Of a stretch of 36,739 nucleotides of DNA, positions 16,318-24,130 are shown piece after piece. The translations under genes and the position numbers were made by a program. Origin of the DNA: Nitrosovibrio sp. Nv4 (GTDB lineage Bacteria; Bdellovibrionota; UBA1018; CAIMNF01). Where the stretch lies: assembly GCA_943327105.2 (NCBI GenBank), contig CALPVV020000012.1, positions 1 through 36,739 on the forward strand. The letters are read 5' to 3'. How positions within the stretch are numbered: the stretch's first letter is position 1; each line of letters starts with the position of its first letter. The notes under the pieces are model-generated. The model saw only the letters and a list, made by a program, of their open reading frames with translations, was not told where the DNA came from and ran no database searches.

Positions 16318-16746
16318 TTAATGAGTTTCGGTAATATCGTTCTTTAGCTCATTGGTATCATCTTTTGAACCCGGAAAATGAATTGCCAGTTTTTCCCCGA
16401 GCGCTTGAACTGCATCGATGATGCCGGTCAAAAGGTCTTTATCATGAATGGTTGAACGTACGTGTTGAACCAAGTCGTTCCAGTAGGTTTGTCCCAATTT
16501 CTCATAGATTCCCAAGTCACCATAGAGGGCAAACTTTCGAGCCTTAGGGTTAAAATAAACCAATACCCCATTGCGCTCACGAGTTTCATGCATATTCAGT
16601 TTTGTAAAAATCGCGATTGCAGCTTCAAGTGGCTGGTCGTCTTTTGATTGATAGGTAACATGAACACGAATCTCGCCCGTGGTCTTTGCCTCGGCCTTTG
16701 TGATTTCTTGCATGATGACTTTTTTGTCGCTTGATGTAAGTTTCAT
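16318..16746 (-). CDS. Soluble TPM-domain protein
   Basis: A 142-residue protein consisting of little more than one TPM domain (the TLP18.3/Psb32/MOLO-1 fold). Early KTTGEIRVHVTYQS (about 21-34) and then RNGVLVYFNPKARKFALYGD (about 58-77) are the family's core strands, followed by a helix with YWNDLVQHV. There is no signal peptide or membrane segment, so it is predicted to be cytosolic, unlike its upstream neighbour. Its start directly follows the stop of the membrane-anchored TPM gene (no gap), and both follow lemA. TPM proteins next to LemA are seen in many bacteria and have been linked to envelope stress; the biochemical role is not known. Confidence 0.82.
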   Translation of the reverse strand: MKLTSSDKKVIMQEITKAEAKTTGEIRVHVTYQSKDDQPLEAAIAIFTKLNMHETRERNGVLVYFNPKARKFALYGDLGIYEKLGQTYWNDLVQHVRSTIHDKDLLTGIIDAVQALGEKLAIHFPGSKDDTNELKNDITETH

Positions 16747-17511
16747 TTACCAATCCCCGCTCGCACCACCGCCGCCACTCATACCGCCACCACCGGAAAA
16801 TCCACCACCACTTGAACTTCCGCCTGAACCACCAAACCCACCACCGCCAAAGCCACCCCAGCCACTGTCATTTCGATAATGACGATGAACGCCGGTACTG
16901 CTGATTGTATTTGATTTTAGACGATCGATAAAATTAAGAATCACAAATATGATGACCAAAAAAGCGAGTTGAACCCAGTTGAGTTTTCTCTTGTGAGGTC
17001 TTTGAACGGGTTCTTGGTTGGAGCCATCCGAATGGATGATTTTTTGAATTTCACCAACGGCTTCAATAAAACCCCTGCCATATTGTTTTTCACGAAAAGC
17101 AGGGCCAAGAAAATCAACGATGATTCGCTTGCTTTTTGCATCGGTAAGATAGGGTTCAAGTCCGTAACCTACTTCAAACCGAATTTTTTTTTCAGCAAGA
17201 AAAGCTGCTAGAACGATGCCGTTATTTTTTCCTTTTTGTCCGGGGTTCCAGGCCTTGAATAATCGATTGGTATAATCGACGTGATCTTCGCCATCAAGTG
17301 ACTTGAAGACGGCAATCAGGATCTGATTGCCGAATTTTCGATCTTCTTCAGTAAGTAATGCTGATAGTTGAGAAGCAGATGCCCCAAGGGCACCTGCTTC
17401 ATCAAGTACATAATTAACCGGTGAAGTAGGAATCTCTTTGGCTGCATCGGCGTTCGATACAAAAAAGGAACCAAAGAAAAGAACTGATGCGAAAAGCAGA
17501 TTTTTGAGCAT
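16747..17511 (-). CDS. Membrane-anchored TPM-domain protein (YgcG-like)
   Basis: A 254-residue protein with a signal peptide (about 1-23, ending NADA), an extracytoplasmic TPM domain (about 30-150, with VNYVLDEAGALG at its start, NNGIVLAAFLAEKKIRFEVG in the middle and YGRGFIEAVGEI at its end), one membrane segment (about 178-195, VQLAFLVIIFVILNF) and a C-terminal tail almost entirely Gly and Ser (GGGGFGGSGGSSSGGG) ending GDW. This is the standard YgcG layout, including the glycine-rich end. It lies five bases after lemA and is directly followed by the soluble TPM gene, so the three form one unit. Confidence 0.88.
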   Translation of the reverse strand: MLKNLLFASVLFFGSFFVSNADAAKEIPTSPVNYVLDEAGALGASASQLSALLTEEDRKFGNQILIAVFKSLDGEDHVDYTNRLFKAWNPGQKGKNNGIVLAAFLAEKKIRFEVGYGLEPYLTDAKSKRIIVDFLGPAFREKQYGRGFIEAVGEIQKIIHSDGSNQEPVQRPHKRKLNWVQLAFLVIIFVILNFIDRLKSNTISSTGVHRHYRNDSGWGGFGGGGFGGSGGSSSGGGFSGGGGMSGGGGASGDW

Positions 17512-17516
17512 GAAGC

Positions 17517-18095
17517 TTAGAACTTCACTTCTGGAGCATTTTCAGCGCCAGCTTTTGCCGCGAAGTATGCACGTTCTTTAAAGCCTTTGTTGCCGGCAAC
17601 AATTGATGCAGGAAACTGGCGAATAGCGGTGTTAAAAGCGCGTGCCGTTTCATTGAAGCGTTGGCGTTCAATCGTAATGCGGTTTTCAGTACCTTCAAGC
17701 TGGCTTTGAAGCTCAAGGAAGCTTTTGTCGGCTTTGAGTTCAGGGTATTTCTCGGCGACGACCATCAATCGTGAAAGCGCACTTGAAAGACCGGTTTGAG
17801 CCTGGTCGAATTTTTTAAGATCTTCAGGTGAGTTGACTTTGATTTGACCGACAGAAGCGCGAGCTTGAGTAACCGTCTCAAGAACTTCCGCTTCATGTTT
17901 GGCATAGCCTTTTACTGTATTCACCAGATTTGGAATGAGATCAGCACGACGTTGGTAAACGTTTTCTACTTGTGACCAACTTGAGCTCACGCCTTCATCG
18001 AGGGCGATGAGTGAGTTTCCGGTAGATACATACCAGAATGATCCAAGTAGTATGGTTCCAACAATTGCCAAAACTGCAATGAGACCTTTATTCAT
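17517..18095 (-). CDS. lemA: LemA family protein
   Basis: LemA proteins are anchored by one N-terminal membrane segment and present a helical bundle outside the membrane. This 192-residue protein has the anchor at about 4-22. The signature SWSQVENVYQRRADLIPNLV (39-58) is followed by NTVKGYAKHE. ENRITIERQRFNETARAFN (about 135-153) and IRQFPASIVA complete the family pattern. LemA genes are commonly next to YgcG/TPM genes, as here, and are placed in membrane-stress networks. It overlaps the upstream unknown gene by four bases. The exact role is not established. Confidence 0.95.
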   Translation of the reverse strand: MNKGLIAVLAIVGTILLGSFWYVSTGNSLIALDEGVSSSWSQVENVYQRRADLIPNLVNTVKGYAKHEAEVLETVTQARASVGQIKVNSPEDLKKFDQAQTGLSSALSRLMVVAEKYPELKADKSFLELQSQLEGTENRITIERQRFNETARAFNTAIRQFPASIVAGNKGFKERAYFAAKAGAENAPEVKF

Positions 18096-19189
18096 TTTCT
18101 AGCTTCCTTTTCGTATTGTTCAAGTTGATTGAGATAAACTTTTCTTCCGCCTTGATAAATCAGGCCCCATGAATATTGATCGACGATTCGAATCATTCGA
18201 GGGCCAACAATGAAATTAAGATTCGAGTTTTTCATACATGCTGAAAGCATGATTTTAGGAAGTGAACTCATCGTCCAGCGTTGAATTGCGCGTTTGGGAA
18301 AGAATCGAACCACACTGAAGCCAGTGTCATAGGGGATGATTTTTTCGCCCATCGTCTTCTTGCCTTCGTTTTCTTTTTTCTCGGGAACAATCACGTCGTA
18401 GATAGGGCGCTTAATCAGTGTGTTCGTTGCATAGTCGGTAATGGTTCTTTGAGTAAAGTCTTTCCAGATACCGGCATTGTTGTCGATCAGCTTCTTGACC
18501 ACTTTTCCTGAAACATAACTGCTCACTGTATTTCCGGTGAGATCAGCGGCGAGCAATCGAGCTTTATCTCCCCACTCGGGGTCAGTTGGATTGAAAATTT
18601 GAGGATTCACGGTCACAAAGCCCGCTGTAGTTACGGTAATGCTGGCGATCATTCCGTCTTTGACAAAATTATCACCACGGAGCTGAGCTCCCATTTTATC
18701 GGTACAGCGAAATACATTCGCTTTTTGATATTCTGGTTTGGTCTTATGCTTGAAGTTAAAAGCGCTTTCTTTTTTAATCACATTCTCAACTTCGTTCGGC
18801 GAAAGATCGATCGAATGTTTCGAGTCATAGACGAAGTTTTTAGTAGAAGGGTCATAAAAGAATTCGCCCGATTCCTTGATGATGTAGCCCTCTTTGCTTT
18901 TCGGGTCACTTAGAATGACAAATGAGTTTTCACTTTTAGGCAGGCTTCCCGCATCACCAAAGTGAATGTGATTGTGATCATCCACCCAGTAGGTAAAGCG
19001 TTTACCTTTTTCGGCATCATTGATTAATTTCTTGCTCATCCGCTGCGTGCGAAGAGCGAGTATTTCTTGTTGAACCCCTTCTTCTGCATTTCTGAAAATG
19101 TGTTTCAACAATTGCTCTGGGTCGCACTTTGGGTTTGCAAATGCAAGCGAAGCTGAGAGCAAGGTGATGAAGAACAGGGGCTTGTTCAT
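18092..19189 (-). CDS. Hypothetical exported protein in the hslO-lemA run
   Basis: A 365-residue protein that I do not recognise. It has a signal peptide (MNKPLFFITLLSASLAFA, cut after about residue 18). The mature N-terminus has one Cys (CDPEQLLKHIF), and two more lie at about 162 and 317. The middle is mixed alpha/beta and basic (YWVDDHNHIHFGDAG, EFFYDPSTKNFVYD). A stretch around 195-230 (TVTTAGFVTVNP, AADLTGNTVSSYVSGKVV) is more hydrophobic and might meet a membrane. It overlaps hslO by four bases upstream and lemA by four bases downstream, so it is locked into this operon. Its job is likely related to envelope or redox stress, but that is inference from neighbours only. Confidence 0.75.
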   Translation of the reverse strand: MNKPLFFITLLSASLAFANPKCDPEQLLKHIFRNAEEGVQQEILALRTQRMSKKLINDAEKGKRFTYWVDDHNHIHFGDAGSLPKSENSFVILSDPKSKEGYIIKESGEFFYDPSTKNFVYDSKHSIDLSPNEVENVIKKESAFNFKHKTKPEYQKANVFRCTDKMGAQLRGDNFVKDGMIASITVTTAGFVTVNPQIFNPTDPEWGDKARLLAADLTGNTVSSYVSGKVVKKLIDNNAGIWKDFTQRTITDYATNTLIKRPIYDVIVPEKKENEGKKTMGEKIIPYDTGFSVVRFFPKRAIQRWTMSSLPKIMLSACMKNSNLNFIVGPRMIRIVDQYSWGLIYQGGRKVYLNQLEQYEKEARK

Positions 19190-20079
19190 TTTCTTAGGTT
19201 TTTTCCAATCTCAGCAAGCATGTCTACCGTGAAAGTGTATTTTTCCGAGCAAAAGTCGCAATTGACTTCAACGTCTTTGGCTTCCTCGATCATGGAATCG
19301 ATTTCTTCCGGACCAACAAGTGCAATCGAACGTCTCACTCGTTCAAGCGAGCAAGTGCATTTCACACAAAGCGGTTTTTCTTCAAGTACGCTAAATGCTT
19401 GGTTTTCAAGTAAGAATGAAAGCAGATGAGTCGGTGTTTTTCTTTGTGCAGAGTCAGGGTCCAGATGATTGAATTTTCGCATGTGGTCTTCGATCGTCTG
19501 GAGATCTTCATCAGTAGCGCCTGGAAGTGCCTGAATCAGGAAGCCCTGAGCAAAAGTAACCGTATTGTTGTCGAAGTCGAGTTGAACGTCGATACCAACG
19601 GCTGAGTGCACTTGCTCTGATTGTAACCAGTAATAGGTGAGGTCTTTCGGAAGGTGTCCGGTCAAGAGTGGTACTGTACCGATATAGGGTGTGGATTCTT
19701 CGGTCTTTGTTCTGAGAACTGAAAGTAGACCGATTCCCCATGGGCCAACATTTTTTGCGAGTTGGATATCATCGTAATTTCTTTCGATTACATAACCACG
19801 AACTTCAGCGTTCGCATTCGCATCGAAGATTGCCTGATGACACCATCCAGATGCCTGAATGTTCAAATTGATTTTTTCCGCATCTTTGCAATATGAAGAA
19901 AGCAAGAGACTGGCGATCACGCCCTCAGAGAGTGATTTAGTACCGGCTAAAGCGGTATTGTGTCTCTTGGCTAGGTAATTGGTGATCTCGGTTGCATTCA
20001 CGGCCACAGCACGAATGGTTCCTGAGTTCGAGATGCATTTTACCCATTTGTCTTGTTGTGGTTGAAATTCGATTGCCAT
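19186..20079 (-). CDS. hslO: Redox-activated chaperone Hsp33
   Basis: Hsp33 is a cytosolic holdase that is switched on by oxidation: its four zinc-binding cysteines form disulfides and expose a binding surface. The 297-residue protein has the switch at the C-terminus, CTC (C241, C243) and CDFC (C274, C277), 30 residues apart, which matches CxC...CxxC. An extra Cys at 238 precedes it. The N-terminal core has GTKSLSEGVIASLLLSSYCK (46-65) and GYVIERN, as in the family. GGGA lies before the ATG. It follows the outer-membrane barrel gene by 21 bases and overlaps the next gene by four. Its grouping with GroESL and AhpCF fits a protein-oxidation stress role. Confidence 0.96.
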   Translation of the reverse strand: MAIEFQPQQDKWVKCISNSGTIRAVAVNATEITNYLAKRHNTALAGTKSLSEGVIASLLLSSYCKDAEKINLNIQASGWCHQAIFDANANAEVRGYVIERNYDDIQLAKNVGPWGIGLLSVLRTKTEESTPYIGTVPLLTGHLPKDLTYYWLQSEQVHSAVGIDVQLDFDNNTVTFAQGFLIQALPGATDEDLQTIEDHMRKFNHLDPDSAQRKTPTHLLSFLLENQAFSVLEEKPLCVKCTCSLERVRRSIALVGPEEIDSMIEEAKDVEVNCDFCSEKYTFTVDMLAEIGKNLRK

Positions 20080-20100
20080 GTAATTCCCATTTGCCCGACT

Positions 20101-20802
20101 TTAAAAAGTGACACCTGCATGAATCATAAAGGAAACAAAAGATCCGCCAATGGGACGGGCAGTGCCGTTGGATGACGCTTTCGATGAATCAAACATGTTG
20201 TGATAGTTCAAACGTGTACCAAAAAAGAAGCTTCTATTCAGCAATAGATCGACACCACCACCAAGTTGTAGGCCGAAAAGCAAAGCGCTCAGCTTTGAAT
20301 TGTCGGCAAGGGTTTCAGATGGATTATAGAACCCTAATCCGAGTGATGCAAATGGAACAAGTTGGTCGAAGTAAACCAAGTTCGTGCGAAGGGCCGCATC
20401 AAGATTTACCAGTGAAAAGTTGCCATTAGAGTGGGAACTATAGCCAAAGTCTGACTCAAATGAAAAAAGGTCGCTCACTCCGTAAGTGTAGTGAAGTTGA
20501 GTGCCGAGAGAATTTTCGTATTGGTTAGACAGTTGCCCCATAAGGAAGATCTGCCCTACGCCTATTGAAAGGTTATGAGTACCTGGCGAAAGCGGAGATG
20601 TGCTTTGGTTATAGTGTTTATTCGGCGTGGTCGATTCATTGCGATTATTGGTATCGCGAGATGAACGAGTCATGCGAATGGATTCGCTATCGCTGGTGGA
20701 AAAAGTTGATCTGGAAGTAGGGTATGAAAAAGCAAAAGGTAAGGAAACCGAATACACTCCAGAAATCAAAGCTATGAACGCTAATTGAGTTACACACTTC
20801 AT
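20101..20802 (-). CDS. Predicted outer-membrane beta-barrel protein
   Basis: A 233-residue protein. It has a signal peptide (MKCVTQLAFIALISG, cut near AFS), a Ser/Thr/Asn-rich stretch of about 55 residues that looks disordered, and then alternating strands typical of a small porin-like barrel (LSIGVGQIFLMGQ, LFSFESDFGYSS, VPFASLGLGFYNP, LLFGLQLGGGVDLLL). The C-terminus SFVSFMIHAGVTF ends in Phe, the usual signal for the BAM complex. The start at 20802 gives the signal peptide; the frame is open to 20844. There is no good ribosome site, but TACACT (20809-20814 on plus) lies at the leaderless distance. It is the likely first gene of the hslO-lemA-TPM run. Confidence 0.75.
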   Translation of the reverse strand: MKCVTQLAFIALISGVYSVSLPFAFSYPTSRSTFSTSDSESIRMTRSSRDTNNRNESTTPNKHYNQSTSPLSPGTHNLSIGVGQIFLMGQLSNQYENSLGTQLHYTYGVSDLFSFESDFGYSSHSNGNFSLVNLDAALRTNLVYFDQLVPFASLGLGFYNPSETLADNSKLSALLFGLQLGGGVDLLLNRSFFFGTRLNYHNMFDSSKASSNGTARPIGGSFVSFMIHAGVTF

Positions 20803-20877
20803 CTCTAAAGTGTATTCGGTGACTTGAAAGAAGCAAAGCCTCATTTGAGGTGCGTCAAATTAAACGCGTTCTCAATG

Positions 20878-20906
20878 TTTTTCGGGTAAAAGCTTTACCT
20901 GAAAAA
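20878..20906. repeat. Inverted repeat downstream of the PhaR-like gene
   Basis: TTTTTCGGGTAAA (20878-20890) pairs with TTTACCTGAAAAA (20894-20906) with one G-T pair and a three-base loop. In both directions the T-run comes before the stem and the A-run after it, so it is not a normal terminator although it may act as one through a longer A-T stem. Confidence 0.5.
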
Positions 20907-20980
20907 GAGACACAACTTAAAGTTGGTTGAGAATGTAAAAGGACTAAAACCTTGTCAACAGGCTGACGCAGTAATCAGAA

Positions 20981-21352
20981 TTACTGATTCATGGTCGGTG
21001 CGTTTACAACAGTTGCAGAAGTTGCCGCTTGTGCTGCTGCTTCTGCTTCGATTGCGCTCAACTCTGATTTCATGTGCTCAGCAATGAAGCCTGAGAAAGA
21101 ACCATCGCCACTGCGAATGATTGCTTTCAACAAGTTTACAGACGGTTGAGTTTTAGCTTTGCGCTCAGATTCATAAAGAAGTTGAGTCAAAGTAATACCT
21201 GTGATGTCGTTCTTGGTTTTGTTATCGATCACGCGAATTTCTTCGCCGTTGCGGATCATTTTTGAGATTTCATCAAGAGTAACGTAGCTAGACTCGTGAG
21301 TGTCATACAACTTACGGTTTTGATAACGCTTAATGATTTTTGCTTCTTTCAT
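20981..21352 (-). CDS. Short PhaR-like polyhydroxyalkanoate regulator
   Basis: A 123-residue protein with the PHB/PHA accumulation regulator DNA-binding domain at its N-terminus: IIKRYQNRKLYDTHESSYVT (6-25), then LDEISKMIRNGEEIRVID and DITGITLTQLLYESE (about 49-63). This domain in PhaR represses phasin and PHA genes and also binds PHA granules. The second PHA-accumulation domain is represented by one short region (LLKAIIRSGDGSFSGFI, about 74-90), and the tail is Ala-rich. PhaR proteins are often longer, so this is a compact form. No phaC or phasin gene is in the window, so its targets are unknown. It has a strong ribosome site (AGGGGGCAG) and shares its promoter and leader pattern with the 11472-11783 gene. 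Confidence 0.88.
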   Translation of the reverse strand: MKEAKIIKRYQNRKLYDTHESSYVTLDEISKMIRNGEEIRVIDNKTKNDITGITLTQLLYESERKAKTQPSVNLLKAIIRSGDGSFSGFIAEHMKSELSAIEAEAAAQAATSATVVNAPTMNQ

Positions 21353-21355
21353 ATA

Positions 21356-21404
21356 CTGCCCCCTAAATAAGTACCTAGGTTAATAATAGTTACCCCAAAC
21401 AGTG
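21356..21404 (-). promoter_or_regulatory. Promoter and leader block shared with the small secreted protein gene (copy 2)
   Basis: Reading toward the gene: CACTGTTTGGGGT (21404-21392), then TATTAT as a -10 candidate (21388-21383), eight bases, GTACTTA (21374-21368), four bases, GGGGGCAG (21363-21356), three bases, ATG at 21352. This repeats the order and spacing seen upstream of 11783. Confidence 0.5.
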
Positions 21405-21638
21405 AATTGATGTGTTGGAAAGAAAAACATGTAAACCCCCGTTTTTCGCCCCTTTAACACCTCTTTTGCATGAGGTTGCGTGACAAGTGATGCAGAAATG
21501 ACATACTGCAACGCTTGCTGGCACCTAATCCAATAACAACGAGATGAGTTGATGTCAAGATAATCACTACCCGCATCTAAAATTGGAAACTTCAGTTTTG
21601 CTGGAAAGATGACGAAAAGAGTATGAGGGGGGCTTTGC

Positions 21639-23405
21639 ATGCAAGGCTTGGTTCTTAACACATTGGAATTACTAAAGAAAAATAGATCATCGGGGATCCT
21701 GATGTTAGGTCTGTTTTTACTTTCTTCCTGCTCCTCAGTCCCGATGAAAAATAGTTTAGAGATGGACGGCGCAACGAGTAGCGTCGCCAAGAAATCTCAA
21801 GAGGCATGGGAAAAACAAGATCATACAGCTACAGCCGACTTTCATTTTGCTTTAGGGCAGGCTTATTCGACTGAAGGAAAAGTGGATTCTGCAATCGAAG
21901 AGTTCAGGGCTGCATTGGTCTACGACGAAAAATCGGCAATGCTGCACACTAAGCTTGCAGCGGAATACCTGCGCAAAGGTTCGACAAGCCTTGCGATTGA
22001 AGAGTGTTCACGTGCGATAGAAATTGATCCAAAATCAATCGATGCGAGACTGATGCTTGCCGGGATTCACACCATCAACAACGAGCACGATCAGGCGATT
22101 GAAGAGTATGAAGAAGTTCTGAAAAATGATCCGGGCAATGATGAAGCTGCTGTGTTTAAGACTCAGTCATTAGTGGAAAAAAGTAGGCCAGATGAAGCAC
22201 TGGCATTCATTCGCAAATTTGTGAAGACGACTAAAGACTCGGCAGCAGCTTGGTATTACTCGGGAAAGTTGGAGCATTTAAGAGGCAACACCAATGGCGC
22301 GGTTGCGGATTTCAGGAAGGCACTTGAAGTTCGTCCCGGGTTTGTTCAGGCAAGTATGGCTCTTGGAATGGTGCTTGAAAGTGTTGGAAAAACAGATAAG
22401 GCAAAAGAAGTTTACGAAGATCAGCTCGAGGCCAAATATGATTTGAATGTATCAGGCAGATTGGTCGCTTTATACCTGAGAAACAGTCAGTTTGAAGAGG
22501 CTTTGAAAACACTTGAGGTAATGAGTGTACTCGACGCTGAAGATCTGAACACAAAAATGAAGATCGGGCTAATTCAGATGCAGAAGAAAGACTGGATCGG
22601 CGCACAAGCGACGTTTGCTTCGATTCTTGGAAAGGTGCCCGATTCAGACAAAGCCAATTATTATCTTTCAGCGGCATTTGAAGAGCTGGGTAAGCCTGAA
22701 GATGCAGTATCGCACCTGTTGAAGATTTCGCCTGATTCAAAACTATTTGAAGATGCGAACATTCACGTGGCGATGTTTTACAAGAAAAGTGGAAACGTTG
22801 CAAAGGCCCATGAAACCGTGAGTGTCGCCATCATGAAAGCACCTGAAACGGCAGGATTTTATGTGCTCAAAGCGAGTTTTCATGAAGATGAAAAAGATTT
22901 TAAAAAAGCTGAAAATGCTCTAGCCGATGGCTTGAAACTATTTCCTGAAAATGAAAAAATGAGATATTTCTACGGAGCCATTCTCGACAAACAGTCCAAA
23001 CAGGACGAAGCAGTCGCAGAGATGGAAAAGATTCTGAAGTTGAATCCGGAGCACGCCGATGCTCTGAATTATATTGCTTATACTTGGACTTCCCGTGGTG
23101 TCAGATTGACTGATGCTGAAGAAATGCTGAAGCGCGCTTTGAAAGTAAAACCACAAAGCCCTTTCATTCTTGATAGTCTTGGTTGGAACCAGTTTCGACT
23201 TGGTAAGCAAGGTGCGGCGTTGAAATATCTTGAAAAAGCAGTGAATTTGAAAGCGGATGAACAGACGATTCTTGAACATCTGGCAGAAGTTTATTCCAGC
23301 AATCAAATGCCGGAACGCGCTCAAGCCATGAGAATGAAAATCCGTAAATTGAATCCTGATGTTGAAGAAACATCAATTCGAGCTCCCGCTTCTGTCGAAC
23401 CGTGA
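21639..23405 (+). CDS. TPR-repeat lipoprotein
   Basis: A 588-residue lipoprotein built of about a dozen tetratricopeptide repeats. The signal peptide ends in the lipobox LSSC with the lipidated Cys at 31. TPR units are clear, for example HFALGQAYSTEGKVDSAIEE (about 66-85), TKLAAEYLRKGSTSLAIEEC and DALNYIAYTWTSRGVRLTDA. These are protein-binding scaffolds; the location is periplasmic, attached to a membrane. The ATG at 21639 has GAGGGGGG upstream. An in-frame ATG at 21702 would also leave a lipobox but has no ribosome site. A LolB-like lipoprotein gene follows 12 bases later. TPR lipoprotein genes next to lolB are common in other proteobacteria, which supports an outer-membrane lipoprotein role. 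Confidence 0.88.
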   Translation: MQGLVLNTLELLKKNRSSGILMLGLFLLSSCSSVPMKNSLEMDGATSSVAKKSQEAWEKQDHTATADFHFALGQAYSTEGKVDSAIEEFRAALVYDEKSAMLHTKLAAEYLRKGSTSLAIEECSRAIEIDPKSIDARLMLAGIHTINNEHDQAIEEYEEVLKNDPGNDEAAVFKTQSLVEKSRPDEALAFIRKFVKTTKDSAAAWYYSGKLEHLRGNTNGAVADFRKALEVRPGFVQASMALGMVLESVGKTDKAKEVYEDQLEAKYDLNVSGRLVALYLRNSQFEEALKTLEVMSVLDAEDLNTKMKIGLIQMQKKDWIGAQATFASILGKVPDSDKANYYLSAAFEELGKPEDAVSHLLKISPDSKLFEDANIHVAMFYKKSGNVAKAHETVSVAIMKAPETAGFYVLKASFHEDEKDFKKAENALADGLKLFPENEKMRYFYGAILDKQSKQDEAVAEMEKILKLNPEHADALNYIAYTWTSRGVRLTDAEEMLKRALKVKPQSPFILDSLGWNQFRLGKQGAALKYLEKAVNLKADEQTILEHLAEVYSSNQMPERAQAMRMKIRKLNPDVEETSIRAPASVEP

Positions 23406-23417
23406 TAAAGTTGGTTC

Positions 23418-24107
23418 ATGCAGAACCTGAAATCGTATCTTCCTGTTGCGCTGAGTTTTTTGCTCTATTCATGCAGCACGATGCCCAAAGCCAGTCATGA
23501 GGCATTTTCAACTGATGAAGCCAGAAACTTTCTTCAAACCTATTGTTCTTCGATCGGTGACTCTGAAAAAAAAATGCAAGAAATGAACGGCGAGATATTG
23601 GTGCGTTCCAGTACTCGAGAGTTCAAAGGTCAGTATCCAGCCAGTATTCACTTCTCAAAAGAGGGTTCATTTAGTCTTGAGGTCACGAATGTGATTGGCG
23701 GAACGATTGCAATGCTCAAGGGTGGGCATGAAACAGTTGATGTGATTTCCTCTTCCAAGCCTCAATACAATCAAAAATCGGTTAAACAGTATATGGGCTT
23801 ACCGGTAAAGTTGCTTGCCCAGTTGCTTCATGGAGATTTGCCGTGCCCTTCCATTTCCAATCACCGTACCGAAGGTGAGAAAATTGTGATCAGTGACGGA
23901 CGTTTGGAATGGCAAGTGGAGCGCTCAGATCGGGATTCCGGCGCGGTTCCCTACCGGGCGCGCATTTATGAAGGATCAAAGTTAAAAATCGACCTCATTA
24001 TTGAGCGCTGGAACGCAAAGGAAGCTTATGCGGAAAAGGTGAGGGTTGCGACTCCCGAGGGAGACCTCAAATGGACCTGGCGCTCACGAAATTGGTTTCC
24101 TCATTAG
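23418..24107 (+). CDS. LolB-like outer-membrane lipoprotein
   Basis: A 229-residue lipoprotein with the lipobox LYSC (Cys 19). The mature chain has the general pattern of LolB, the receptor that inserts lipoproteins into the outer membrane: [10 protein letters not shown] opens the half-barrel, [16 protein letters not shown] (about 89-104) matches the block TNPLG in LolB, and [19 protein letters not shown] (about 124-142) matches the GLP...L...L.G segment. The remainder is beta-rich. The match is by pattern, not by search, and a DUF4292-type protein is the main alternative. It lies after the TPR lipoprotein gene. It has no ribosome site, so it may depend on coupling or on a weak -10 (GATAAA, 23404-23409). 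Confidence 0.55.
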   Translation: MQNLKSYLPVALSFLLYSCSTMPKASHEAFSTDEARNFLQTYCSSIGDSEKKMQEMNGEILVRSSTREFKGQYPASIHFSKEGSFSLEVTNVIGGTIAMLKGGHETVDVISSSKPQYNQKSVKQYMGLPVKLLAQLLHGDLPCPSISNHRTEGEKIVISDGRLEWQVERSDRDSGAVPYRARIYEGSKLKIDLIIERWNAKEAYAEKVRVATPEGDLKWTWRSRNWFPH

Positions 24108-24130
24108 TCGATTTGAGGCAAAATCGAGAA

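Noticed and set aside
16679-16879. Plus-strand open frame with a poly-proline product
   Set aside because: It is the antisense of the Gly-rich tail of the YgcG-like protein; GGN codons read as NCC (Pro) on the other strand.
20913-20925. CAACTT-A-AAGTTG inverted repeat after the PhaR-like gene
   Set aside because: Six-base arms with a one-base centre are too short to call; no second copy noticed.
21380-21790. 136-codon minus-strand open frame over the TPR gene start
   Set aside because: It overlaps the TPR lipoprotein start and the PhaR-like promoter, has no ribosome site, and its product shows no family feature.
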